From a virus, in IMG/VR virus record IMGVR_UViG_3300048929_000088, positions 1-27,896 of that record: a DNA stretch of 27,896 bases. One strand, given 5' to 3'. Under the pieces are notes generated by a model, which saw nothing but the letters and a program-made list of their open reading frames with translations, had not been told where the DNA came from and searched no databases. Below, in pieces: positions 1 to 6,384 of this stretch (the first letter of the stretch is position 1; each line of letters begins with the position of its first letter). The translations under genes and the position numbers were made by a program.

Positions 1-111
1 TAATCCTCAGATTTAAGATACCACATTTTAAACAATACCCTATTTTATTGTTTAATAACAAACGTTAAGAAAAGTTAACAAATGTTAAAATCTTAAACAA
101 CATTAAACAAT

Positions 112-364
112 TTTAAACAATGATTGTTTAAGCGGAAAGCCCCATTAATAGGGGCTTTTTTGCTACTTTAAACAATAAAACAATAAATATATATAAACTT
201 TTTGTATAGTAATATAGTAGAATATAGGGGGTAAAAAACACACGTATTTACGTAATACGTATATAGGAGTTTCAGAGTTTTATTGTTTATTGTTTAAGAT
301 TTACGCTAAGCCCTGTACCCATGGGGGCTAACAGTTAAACAATAACTTTTGTTTTATTGTTTAA
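112..364. repeat. Dyad-symmetric iteron-like control region, copy 1
   Basis: The motif TTAAACAA or its complement occurs at 28-35, 48-55(-), 93-100, 103-110, 113-120, 124-131(-), 168-175, 290-297(-), 335-342 and 357-364(-). The copies from 113 on are arranged symmetrically about position 233: ATTGTTTAA at 123-131 mirrors TTAAACAAT at 335-343, and the paired motifs at 168-184 mirror 282-297. There is a perfect 9+9 palindrome at 113-131 (centre G) and an 11+11 inverted repeat at 335-345/354-364. A related region lies at 25306-25559. The last motif overlaps the -33 box of the small-terminase promoter, so an operator role is plausible; a replication origin is the alternative. No gene is visible in 1-401. 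Confidence 0.85.
136..161 (+). terminator. Intrinsic terminator inside control region 1
   Basis: AAAGCCCC at 136-143 pairs with GGGGCTTT at 151-158 around an ATTAATA loop, followed by a T run to 161. It would stop transcripts of a gene lying to the left of the window. Confidence 0.8.
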
Positions 365-384
365 GAATTTATTTTGTACATTTG
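357..384 (+). promoter_or_regulatory. Promoter of the terminase operon
   Basis: TTG at 357-359 and TACATTTG at 377-384 are separated by 17 bases, fitting the Bacteroidetes TTG/TAnnTTTG consensus. The TTG is part of the TTGTTTAA motif at 357-364, so a protein bound to the repeat would cover the -33 box. Confidence 0.65.
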
Positions 385-401
385 TTAAAAATAATTTTAA
401 T

Positions 402-863
402 ATGAAAAGAGGAGATTTAGGATACTGGGCATGGAGGGCTAAGACTGGAGCACCTAAGAAAATACCTACCCCTGAGATCTTATGGGATACTGCCTGTAAA
501 TACTTTGAGATGAGAGATGAGAGCCCATGGTTACAGCAGGATTTTATCAAAGGAGGCGAACAGGCTGGAAAGATTATACACATGGAGAAAGCTGTGCCCT
601 ATACGTGGATGGGCTTAGAGGATTTCCTTAGAGAGCATGGTTATGCTGCTAAGCTGGATGATTATAGGAGTAATAAAAATAACTCTTACACGGAGTTTGC
701 GGACATTTTAACACACATAAGCCAAATTATACAGGATCAAAAGTTCACAGGAGCAGTAGTAGGAGCGTTTAATCCTATGATTATCTCTAGGGATCTAGGG
801 CTTACAGAAAAAACTCAAAGCACTATAGTACAGGAGCAACCGCTATTCCCGGATGAGGACTAA
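402..863 (+). CDS. terS: Terminase small subunit (gp3 DNA-packaging-protein-like)
   Basis: 153 aa. It is probably the DNA-recognition subunit that brings phage DNA to the packaging motor. The N-terminal part (GAPKKIPTPEILWDTACKYFE) looks like the helical DNA-binding start of Bacteroidetes small terminases, and the C-terminal stretch 'GAFNPMIISRDLGLTEK' matches the conserved end of gp3-type packaging proteins as I remember that family. I chose ATG 402 because it follows the promoter at 357-384 and gives the typical MKRGDLGYW start; an in-frame upstream start at 357 would sit inside the control region. It is the first gene of the late cluster, with the large subunit two genes downstream. Assignment is by recognition of pattern and position, not by search. 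Confidence 0.75.
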   Translation: MKRGDLGYWAWRAKTGAPKKIPTPEILWDTACKYFEMRDESPWLQQDFIKGGEQAGKIIHMEKAVPYTWMGLEDFLREHGYAAKLDDYRSNKNNSYTEFADILTHISQIIQDQKFTGAVVGAFNPMIISRDLGLTEKTQSTIVQEQPLFPDED

Positions 864-948
864 AAAATAATTTGATAAAATATTAAAAATAATTTTTTAG
901 TCTAATCTAAAAGTATTACATTTGCTAAGTAATTAAAATCATTTACGT

Positions 949-1590
949 ATGAAAAAACCAATAGGAATTGTAGGAGCAGGAAAGCCATCAGCAATAGGAC
1001 TAGCTGCTAAGATCTTAGCAGATCAAACTGCTGGAGTAGTACATCCAGCTACATCAGGATTATTAGCCAAAGACGGAGGAGTCCATGAGATAGGTAAACT
1101 ATCAGGAGCAGAGATGTATGAGGTTATTAAGGACATAGCTGATAAGCTGCCTAAATCAGTATCGGATAGATCCTATCCCCCATTAGCCTCATCTTTCCAT
1201 GAGTTTAAGAGCCCAGCATTAGCAGAGGCTTATCAGGACTCAGATCTAACTCCTGTAGGGGCTGGATACCTAGATGAGATAGCAGGGCTAAAGGATCAGC
1301 TATTGACAGATGGTATTAAAATCCATGTGCCTAGATTAGCTCCTAATAAATCAGGCTATTACTACCTGAGCAAATTATCCCGGTCTGTTAGAAAAGCCTT
1401 TATAAAAAATACCATTTCGGAAAATAAAAACTTAATACCCTTAACTGCTATACTCAGATCAGACTATGCAGACATGGAGGATTTTATAGCTTTCCCGTTT
1501 GTTTGGACTGATACCCCTCAGGGCTATGAATACTGGAATATAGTATCTACTGAGGCTAGATGGAATGGTAATCAAAATTTAAAACCTTAA
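949..1590 (+). CDS. Unknown phage protein with a C-terminal TPQGYEYW motif
   Basis: 213 aa. I do not recognise the family. The N-terminus is glycine/alanine-rich (IGIVGAGKPSAIGLAAKIL), superficially like a Rossmann loop, but no second half of such a fold is evident. The C-terminal 'FPFVWTDTPQGYEYW' carries the W-x-x-[ST]-P-Q-G-x-x-[FY]-W pattern found at the end of many otherwise unrelated small phage proteins. A possible promoter lies upstream: a TACATTTG box at 917-924 preceded by AT-rich sequence (TTTGATAAAA near 871) resembling the promoters at 5267 and 25593, but without a well-spaced -33 TTG. It lies between the two terminase subunits, three bases before the next gene. Confidence 0.7.
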   Translation: MKKPIGIVGAGKPSAIGLAAKILADQTAGVVHPATSGLLAKDGGVHEIGKLSGAEMYEVIKDIADKLPKSVSDRSYPPLASSFHEFKSPALAEAYQDSDLTPVGAGYLDEIAGLKDQLLTDGIKIHVPRLAPNKSGYYYLSKLSRSVRKAFIKNTISENKNLIPLTAILRSDYADMEDFIAFPFVWTDTPQGYEYWNIVSTEARWNGNQNLKP

Positions 1591-1593
1591 ACC

Positions 1594-2124
1594 ATGGAAG
1601 CACTAAAAGAAATTTTTATGATCGGCTTAGTTTTAGCTGTAGTATTTGCAATAGCCCATATCCTAGTAGGCTTATACTGGAGATGGCAAAACAGGAAAGA
1701 TACAAAGATCTCAGAGGCTTACAGGAAAGCTGTAGAAAAGCATCAGCTATCAGAATCTAAAGAGTATGCTATGCCTATGGGAGAGGCTGTCCTAAATGAT
1801 AACAGCTCTGAGGAGTACAGGATCAAAAACAATAAGGCTACTAGGGCTAAAGTAATTGATAGGGCTAGTAGATCTACAGGAGATTTTTTATCAGTGCCTG
1901 CATCCCTTGTAGATTCTAACCGTAACCTATGGGACTCTGAGCCTATCAGGGATACAGAGACTGAGAGGCTTTTAGATTCATTATCCACTGATTATAGTGG
2001 AGCAGGACATGGAGGATCTTTTGGAGGAGGTGGAGCATCAGGCTCATTGGGGGCTCAGAGGATAGCAGTTACTCAGATAGTAGCTCAGACTCAGGAGGAT
2101 CTGACAGCTCCTAGCAGCGACTAA
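1594..2124 (+). CDS. Single-pass membrane protein with Gly-rich tail, function unknown
   Basis: 176 aa. One hydrophobic segment near residues 7-29 (IFMIGLVLAVVFAIAHILVG) is followed by a charged region and then a low-complexity glycine/serine stretch near residues 145-160 (GGSFGGGGASGSLG). A cytoplasmic charged domain with an N-terminal anchor is the simplest topology. It starts three bases after the previous stop, so translation is probably coupled, and is followed by the terminator at 2146-2179. No catalytic motif is seen. Its place between terminase genes does not by itself indicate a packaging role. Confidence 0.7.
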   Translation: MEALKEIFMIGLVLAVVFAIAHILVGLYWRWQNRKDTKISEAYRKAVEKHQLSESKEYAMPMGEAVLNDNSSEEYRIKNNKATRAKVIDRASRSTGDFLSVPASLVDSNRNLWDSEPIRDTETERLLDSLSTDYSGAGHGGSFGGGGASGSLGAQRIAVTQIVAQTQEDLTAPSSD

Positions 2125-2145
2125 TATATTTTGTGATTTGGAGTG

Positions 2146-2179
2146 ATCCCTGATACGTTTTGATGTATCAGGGATTTTT
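2146..2179 (+). terminator. Intrinsic terminator overlapping the terL promoter
   Basis: An 11-bp perfect stem (2146-2156 with 2165-2175), an 8-base loop and a five-T run (2175-2179). The loop contains TTTTG, which is also the -33 box of the next promoter. Confidence 0.75.
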
Positions 2180-2188
2180 GTATATTTG
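2160..2188 (+). promoter_or_regulatory. terL promoter giving a (near-)leaderless mRNA
   Basis: TTG 2160-2162, 18-base spacer, TATATTTG 2181-2188. The expected start of transcription falls within a few bases of the ATG at 2195, so the message would have almost no 5' leader. Confidence 0.55.
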
Positions 2189-2194
2189 CCTATC

Positions 2195-3463
2195 ATGGTA
2201 GCAGAATCAAAGTTTATCAAAACTACAGCCATTAAGAGGCTGCTAGGAATGAAAGCCCGCAAGAAAGTAGTACAGGGGGGAACATCCTCAGGAAAGACTT
2301 ACGGTATTATCCCCGTGCTGATAGACAGAGCCTGCAAAAAAGAAAGGCTAAAAATTACAGTAGTGGCTGAGACTCTCCCAGCAGTAAGGGAGGGGGCACT
2401 GGATATATTTAAGTCTGTAATGGCTGATACTTTCAGATGGCATGAGAGCAGATGGAATGCCTCCAGCCTTACACATACTTTTGCTAATGGCAGCAGGATA
2501 CAGTTTAAATCCTTTGATACAGTAGGTAAAGCTAAGGGCTCAGGTAAGAGGGACATCCTTTTTATCAATGAGGCTAATCACATTAAGTATGAGATAGCTG
2601 ATGCCCTGATGATCAGATCTAAAGAGACATGGATAGACTTTAACCCGGATGAGCCATTTTGGGCACATACTGAGGTACTACTAGAGCCTAATAGTGAGTT
2701 CCTGCTACTAACCTACAAAGAAAATGAGGCATGTCCTGAGGAGACTATAGAGGATCTAGAGATCAAAATGGCTAAAGCCTTTTGGAATCCACTAGGAAAC
2801 TGGGATGATAAGATTAAAGATCCAGCTGATCCTAGTAAGACAATAGATAATCCTAACATTAAAAGCAATTACTGGGCTAACTGGTGTAGAGTCTATGTCC
2901 GGGGAGAGGTAGGAACTTTAGAGGGCACTATCCTGCAAAACTGGAAATTAGTAGATACTATCCCTCCAGCTGCTGAGCTTTTAGGGTATGGAGTCGATTT
3001 TGGTAAAGGGGGAGCAGATCCTACTACCACTACAGCCATCTACTACTATGACGGGATTATCTACCTAGATGAGGTAGTCTATCAATCGGCTCTACTAAAC
3101 TCTGAGCACATAGCACTCCTGAAAGCAGCCGGGGTAAATATGAAATTACCCATGTACTGTGATAATGCTGAGCCGTCCAAAATTAAGGAGCTGGTAAATG
3201 CAGGCTTTAATGCTATAGGGAATAAAAAGGAAACTATTACCTATGGGATAGAAAAGATGCAGGAGGCTACTCTGAGAGTTACGGCTAGATCTTTAAACCT
3301 GATCTCTGAGCTCCGTAAATGGAAATGGTCTGATAAAGATAAGAGCATCCCTATTGATGCATTTAATCACTGTATAGATGGAATCAGATATTTCTTTGTG
3401 GGAAAATGGGGAGCAAATGCATCACAGAAAGTAACGTATAATCGCAATAAAAGACGTAAATGA
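2195..3463 (+). CDS. terL: Terminase large subunit
   Basis: 422 aa. This is the ATP-driven motor and nuclease that packages DNA into the prohead through the portal. The ATPase domain has Walker A GGTSSGKT (residues 28-35) and a Walker B-type segment ILFINEAN (121-128). The nuclease domain has RNase H-like acidic residues: Asp268 in GVDFG, Asp323 in YCDNAEPSK, and the Asp of AFNHCIDGIRYF near the C-terminus. Length is usual for the PBSX/Terminase_3-like group. ATG 2195 is preferred over the upstream TTG at 2186 because that TTG is inside the promoter -7 box. It overlaps the next gene by four bases. Its codons are strongly G-ending for Glu (about 24 GAG to 5 GAA by hand count). Confidence 0.95.
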   Translation: MVAESKFIKTTAIKRLLGMKARKKVVQGGTSSGKTYGIIPVLIDRACKKERLKITVVAETLPAVREGALDIFKSVMADTFRWHESRWNASSLTHTFANGSRIQFKSFDTVGKAKGSGKRDILFINEANHIKYEIADALMIRSKETWIDFNPDEPFWAHTEVLLEPNSEFLLLTYKENEACPEETIEDLEIKMAKAFWNPLGNWDDKIKDPADPSKTIDNPNIKSNYWANWCRVYVRGEVGTLEGTILQNWKLVDTIPPAAELLGYGVDFGKGGADPTTTTAIYYYDGIIYLDEVVYQSALLNSEHIALLKAAGVNMKLPMYCDNAEPSKIKELVNAGFNAIGNKKETITYGIEKMQEATLRVTARSLNLISELRKWKWSDKDKSIPIDAFNHCIDGIRYFFVGKWGANASQKVTYNRNKRRK

Positions 3464-4080
3464 TACTAAGATACTTAAAAAACATTTGGGGCGAAAAGAA
3501 AGCCACTTCTGTGCCTTCTGAGGCATTGGATGAGGATAGCCCTCTAGTATTAAATCTGTCAGGAGTTACACAGGCTCAGCTGGATTATATTTTTAAATAC
3601 GGTGCAGGATCTAATAAGCTGGGCAAATATGAATGTAAGAAATTTACTGAGCTGCCATACGGCATAGTGAGAAAGGATATGTTAACCCTACAGAAAAGGG
3701 ATCTACATGCAGAAGCTATACAGATGCTACTGGAGTGCCAATATCCAAAGGTAAATCTAAAGGGAGTTACTCAGACTGAAATATTTAATTTCATGGTCTT
3801 TATAAAAAAGCAACATGATAAGATTTTTAACATGGAAAAATTTTATCTTAAAACTGATCCTGATCCCCATCTAATAGCAGCCGGGGTACATAGGCTGGAT
3901 GAGTTCGGAGCATTAGCCACTATCCACACTCTAGCTATGGGAGATATTAGTAAACATCCATATGTAGAGAGCCTGCCATACTACAAAGTATATGAGGTCT
4001 TGAAGCTGGAGAAAGTACAGAAAGAGATACAGAAAGCATACGCTGAATTAGTCAAACCTAAACAAAATCCTAAAAAATGA
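3460..4080 (+). CDS. Unknown structural-region protein
   Basis: 206 aa, soluble. I do not recognise the family. The protein is mixed alpha-helical, with an internal 'IFNFMVFIKKQHDKIFNMEKFYLKTDPDPHLIAAGVHRLDEFGALATIHTLA' type region (positions about 110-165) that looks like helical packing rather than enzyme motifs. It starts four bases before the terL stop and overlaps the next gene by four bases, so these three genes form one translationally coupled unit. A head or tail assembly role is inferred only from that context. Confidence 0.7.
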   Translation: MILRYLKNIWGEKKATSVPSEALDEDSPLVLNLSGVTQAQLDYIFKYGAGSNKLGKYECKKFTELPYGIVRKDMLTLQKRDLHAEAIQMLLECQYPKVNLKGVTQTEIFNFMVFIKKQHDKIFNMEKFYLKTDPDPHLIAAGVHRLDEFGALATIHTLAMGDISKHPYVESLPYYKVYEVLKLEKVQKEIQKAYAELVKPKQNPKK

Positions 4081-4607
4081 TAATAGATTTTTTTAAAGCT
4101 CTAGCAGCTAAGTACAATGATGAGCAAAAATGCGGTTTTTGCTGGGAGTTCGGAGCTCCTTTATCTGAGTCCGCTATGAATAATCAGCAGGCAATAGAGG
4201 GCAGGCAGTGCTGTGTAAATCTGTTTGTAGCAGATTATAAAATAAGCTCTATTTACAGCGTAAATAATACTACAGGGCTAACCACTACAGAGGATTGTGA
4301 TCATAGATTTATAGTCTATGTGGGACAGCAGAGGGAGGACATAGGTCAGAATGTTTACAATGAAATAGAGGGGCATGATATTACATCCAGTTTATGGGCT
4401 GAGGTTTATAAGCCTCTCATGGATTGCCTAGGATGTGATAGAGTCCTTTATGAGTGTGAGCTGGGATTTGACTTTAGAGTCACAGCATGGGACATGGAGA
4501 CCGTAAAATTTAAAGAGGACAGGAATTTTACAGGCTGGAAAATTACAGGCAGATTCAGAGTACCTAATTTAAATAATTATAGACCGTCTGAAAATTTGCG
4601 TAAATAA
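4077..4607 (+). CDS. Unknown minor structural protein candidate (possible tail terminator)
   Basis: 176 aa, with several cysteines (CGFC near residues 19-22, QCC near 44-46, CLGC near 117-120). The alternating beta pattern in the second half (FIVYVGQQ, GWKITGRFRVPN) and its size are compatible with a small tail-completion or terminator protein, but there is no diagnostic motif. It is the last gene of the terL unit and is followed by a promoter-like site and a strong terminator at 4697-4728. Function is unassigned; the structural label is an inference from position. Confidence 0.65.
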   Translation: MIIDFFKALAAKYNDEQKCGFCWEFGAPLSESAMNNQQAIEGRQCCVNLFVADYKISSIYSVNNTTGLTTTEDCDHRFIVYVGQQREDIGQNVYNEIEGHDITSSLWAEVYKPLMDCLGCDRVLYECELGFDFRVTAWDMETVKFKEDRNFTGWKITGRFRVPNLNNYRPSENLRK

Positions 4608-4626
4608 AAAATAATTATTACATTTG
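4596..4626 (+). promoter_or_regulatory. Promoter-like site before a short untranslated stretch
   Basis: TTG 4596-4598, 20-base spacer, TACATTTG 4619-4626. Only about 70 bases separate it from the terminator at 4697, with no credible ORF between, so it may drive a short RNA. Confidence 0.4.
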
Positions 4627-4696
4627 ATTTTTGAAATTCATAATTTGACATTTTGTTATTTTAATTAATGTTTTAATTCAACCTTACTACGACAGG

Positions 4697-4728
4697 AATA
4701 GCCTCTAAATTTTAGAGGCTATTTTTTT
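4697..4728 (+). terminator. Strong intrinsic terminator
   Basis: AATAGCCTCT pairs with AGAGGCTATT around an AAATTTT loop (13 bp if fully zipped), followed by seven Ts at 4722-4728. It closes the terL unit and faces the minus-strand cassette. Confidence 0.85.
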
Positions 4729-4732
4729 AAAT

Positions 4733-4858
4733 TTATCCAAAAGCTATTTTCCAATAAGCCATAAATTTGACATACGCTATAAATAAAGCTCCAACAATAA
4801 CTAAAGCCATTACTAAAAAATATAGGTAAACCTCTGCATTTTCTTTTAATTTTTTCAT
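4733..4858 (-). CDS. 41-aa single-pass membrane protein
   Basis: An ORF of 42 codons on the minus strand that begins MKKLKENAEVYLYF and continues as one hydrophobic helix (residues about 11-31, FLVMALVIVGALFIAY) with a short aromatic/basic end (KFMAYWKIAFG). The positive N-terminus predicts an N-in topology. It lies downstream of the 74-aa minus-strand gene and ends at the back of the plus-strand terminator. It could be a superinfection, anti-holin or membrane-stress factor, but nothing specific shows which. The clean start, single helix and immediate neighbours make a chance ORF less likely. Confidence 0.55.
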   Translation of the reverse strand: MKKLKENAEVYLYFLVMALVIVGALFIAYVKFMAYWKIAFG

Positions 4859-4877
4859 GATATTAAATTTAAATTAT

Positions 4878-4885
4878 TATATTTG
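4878..4885 (+). promoter_or_regulatory. Weak -7 box before a short terminated transcript
   Basis: TATATTTG at 4878-4885 fits the -7 consensus, but no TTG is seen at the expected distance. The terminator at 4928-4954 follows about 45 bases on with no credible gene between. Confidence 0.25.
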
Positions 4886-4927
4886 CAAAACCGATTCCGC
4901 AACACTTGGTAAATGATTCACATTAAG

Positions 4928-4954
4928 AGCCCCCTAGTAATAGAGGGCTTTTTT
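4928..4954 (+). terminator. Intrinsic terminator
   Basis: AGCCCCCTA pairs with TAGAGGGCT (one mismatch), loop GTAA, then six Ts on the plus strand. On the minus strand the following T run is poor, so minus transcripts from 5200 may read through into the 41-aa gene. Confidence 0.7.
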
Positions 4955-4957
4955 AAT

Positions 4958-5182
4958 TTAAGATTCTAATTTCTTTAGATCCTCATTATAAGATTCTAAA
5001 ACCTGCTTAGCTTCTTTTAGATCATCCTCAATCAAGCTCTTTAGATGCCTATCAGTATAATTAGATTTGAGGAGAAATAATGTACTCTCATGTACTTTAA
5101 TAATTTCCTTTTGTACCTCGATCAAATTTTTAACATGCTTAGCATTTGATCTGTCTCTGAATAGAGTCTTTAAAAATTTCAT
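4958..5182 (-). CDS. 74-aa coiled-coil protein, function unknown
   Basis: The protein is almost wholly helical and charged (KNLIEVQKEIIKVHESTLFLL, then LIEDDLKEAKQVLESYNEDLKKL), consistent with a short coiled coil or antiparallel hairpin. It is oriented against the late genes and has its own -7 box (TAGATTTG, minus strand 5215-5208) about 25 bases upstream of the start. With the 41-aa membrane gene it makes a two-gene minus-strand cassette. Codon use is more AT-rich than in the neighbouring late genes. Not recognised; small accessory (moron) genes are often arranged this way. Confidence 0.65.
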   Translation of the reverse strand: MKFLKTLFRDRSNAKHVKNLIEVQKEIIKVHESTLFLLKSNYTDRHLKSLIEDDLKEAKQVLESYNEDLKKLES

Positions 5183-5207
5183 AATATTTTTTGTTTTAAT
5201 TACTCTA

Positions 5208-5215
5208 CAAATCTA
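5208..5215 (-). promoter_or_regulatory. Minus-strand promoter -7 box
   Basis: CAAATCTA on the plus strand is TAGATTTG on the minus strand, matching TAnnTTTG, placed 26 bases before the ATG of the 74-aa gene. No clear TTG at -33. Confidence 0.45.
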
Positions 5216-5266
5216 CGCATTATAAATGAGAGTAAAAAATATTTTGATAAAATTTTAAAAAATATT

Positions 5267-5295
5267 TTGATATTAAATTATTAATTGTATCTTTG
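5267..5295 (+). promoter_or_regulatory. Strong Flavobacteriia-type promoter
   Basis: TTG 5267-5269, 18-base spacer, TATCTTTG 5288-5295. The upstream flank has two copies of AAATATTTTGATA (near 5237 and 5259). The same arrangement, including GCCATGTAATCA after the -7 box, recurs at 25593-25621. Confidence 0.8.
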
Positions 5296-5329
5296 CCATG
5301 TAATCATTAACAAATAAAAATTTACAATT

Positions 5330-5490
5330 ATGTCGGAACAAAAACGAACCTACTCAGAAGCAGTAGAGATCATGGTAAAATGGTGGTCTGAGAAATCATT
5401 TGCCACACCAGTATAGAAAGAGCCGAACAGGATATAAAAAATCTACCTGTAGGAATTTACGAAATTAAAACAATTTATTCAATCAATTAA
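5330..5490 (+). pseudogene. Small gene interrupted by a frameshift
   Basis: The first frame starts at ATG 5330, about 35 bases after a strong promoter, and runs 28 codons (MSEQKRTYSEAVEIMVKWW...FATPV) to TAG at 5414-5416. The -1 frame is open from 5392 to TAA at 5488-5490 and reads on as IERAEQDIKNLPVGIYEIK..., which looks like real protein sequence but has no start codon of its own. Joining the two frames around 5411 would give a protein of about 53 aa. No slippery heptamer is evident, so a one-base indel is more likely than programmed frameshifting; a real 28-aa product is the other option. Confidence 0.5.
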
Positions 5491-5508
5491 TTTTAAAATA
5501 AAAACATT

Positions 5509-5826
5509 ATGCAAACAGAAAACAGACATTCATGGAAAGCTCCTAAGAGAGAAAGGGTAACAGTAGGGAGAGTAATAGATCCTAAAACTAAATCGGTTAT
5601 TTTTGAGGGAAAATCAGTAGTAGGTAAAATGGCTAATCTCCATCCTCTACATGGGCATCTTAAAAAGATTGTAGTAGTAAAGATCCCAGCAGAGGGAGGG
5701 CATTTTTTACAACGTATGAAATTAAAAACAGCACTACAGAAAGGGCACTACTCAGTAAATGCTACTAATCCAAAAGATAAGGCAGCAATAGAGAAAGCCC
5801 TAGAGCCTATAAAAGCAAACGCCTAA
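5509..5826 (+). CDS. 105-aa basic protein, function unknown
   Basis: A small basic protein with a likely beta-rich N-terminal half (RVTVGRVIDPKTKSVIFEGKSVVGKM) and a helical C-terminus (DKAAIEKALEPIKANA). It has no cysteine pairs, membrane segment or known motif. It is expressed from the promoter at 5267, after the disrupted small gene, and is closed by the terminator at 5851-5878. The strong promoter and single-gene unit suggest independent expression, but I cannot assign a function. Confidence 0.65.
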   Translation: MQTENRHSWKAPKRERVTVGRVIDPKTKSVIFEGKSVVGKMANLHPLHGHLKKIVVVKIPAEGGHFLQRMKLKTALQKGHYSVNATNPKDKAAIEKALEPIKANA

Positions 5827-5850
5827 CATTCAATAATTTTTATTATATTT

Positions 5851-5878
5851 ACAGCATCCTATCCGGGATGCTGTTTTT
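5851..5878 (+). terminator. Intrinsic terminator abutting a start codon
   Basis: ACAGCATCC pairs with GGATGCTGT (9 bp, loop TATCCG), followed by TTTTT. The next ATG is at 5882, four bases after the T run. Confidence 0.75.
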
Positions 5879-5881
5879 ATT

Positions 5882-6382
5882 ATGGCTGATTATAAATTTT
5901 TAACTGATGAGGATGTAGCTGCTGTATTGCAGGGAGTTATAGATGAGTTTCTTATACCAAAATTTAAGGAGCTCAATATGAATGCATCAGGTAAATGGAT
6001 TGCCAGCCTAGAGACAGAAAGGAGAGGCACTAATGAGGGAGTTATCCGGGGCATAGATTACTCTTACTATTTGGTAAATGGTAGAGGAGCTAATAAGGAT
6101 CAGAGCCTAGAGGGACTCCGTAAATGGGCTGTATGGGCTGGAAATACTTTTATTAAGGATTGGGTACAGGCAAAGGGATTGACGGCTAATCCTATAGCTG
6201 TAGCAATGTCTATAGCCAAAAAGGGTACGACATGGAAGCGGAAAGGAGGATCTGATCTGCTGGAGGTTTTAGAAACTCCTGAGGTGCAGAGATATGTAGC
6301 TGAAAGAATCAGAGGTATTATAACCCCTAGGGTAGCAGAGGAGATGAGGAGAAATATAACAGAAGCATTTAGAAATGTATAA
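5882..6382 (+). CDS. HK97 gp10-like neck/tail completion protein
   Basis: 166 aa. The pattern 'YSYYLVNGRGANKDQSLEGLRKWAVWAG' followed by 'NPIAVAMSIAKKGTTW' and a helical end (AERIRGIITPRVAEEMRRNITEAF) resembles gp10-family proteins, which in siphoviruses act at the head-tail junction; the typical form in that family is 'GRGP...I..WI...G...IAYLIARKI...GT'. The start is only four bases after the T run of a terminator hairpin, leaving no room for a conventional leader if transcription starts locally. It begins the tail module. Assignment is moderate, from pattern memory and context. Confidence 0.6.
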   Translation: MADYKFLTDEDVAAVLQGVIDEFLIPKFKELNMNASGKWIASLETERRGTNEGVIRGIDYSYYLVNGRGANKDQSLEGLRKWAVWAGNTFIKDWVQAKGLTANPIAVAMSIAKKGTTWKRKGGSDLLEVLETPEVQRYVAERIRGIITPRVAEEMRRNITEAFRNV

Positions 6383-6384
6383 CT

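Noticed and set aside
112-364. CRISPR array
   Set aside because: The repeated motif is only 8-10 bases, irregularly spaced and in both orientations, with no unique spacers of even length.
335-583. Minus-strand ORF over the terS start
   Set aside because: It lies across the control region and the real terS gene on the other strand, has no recognisable protein features and no promoter.
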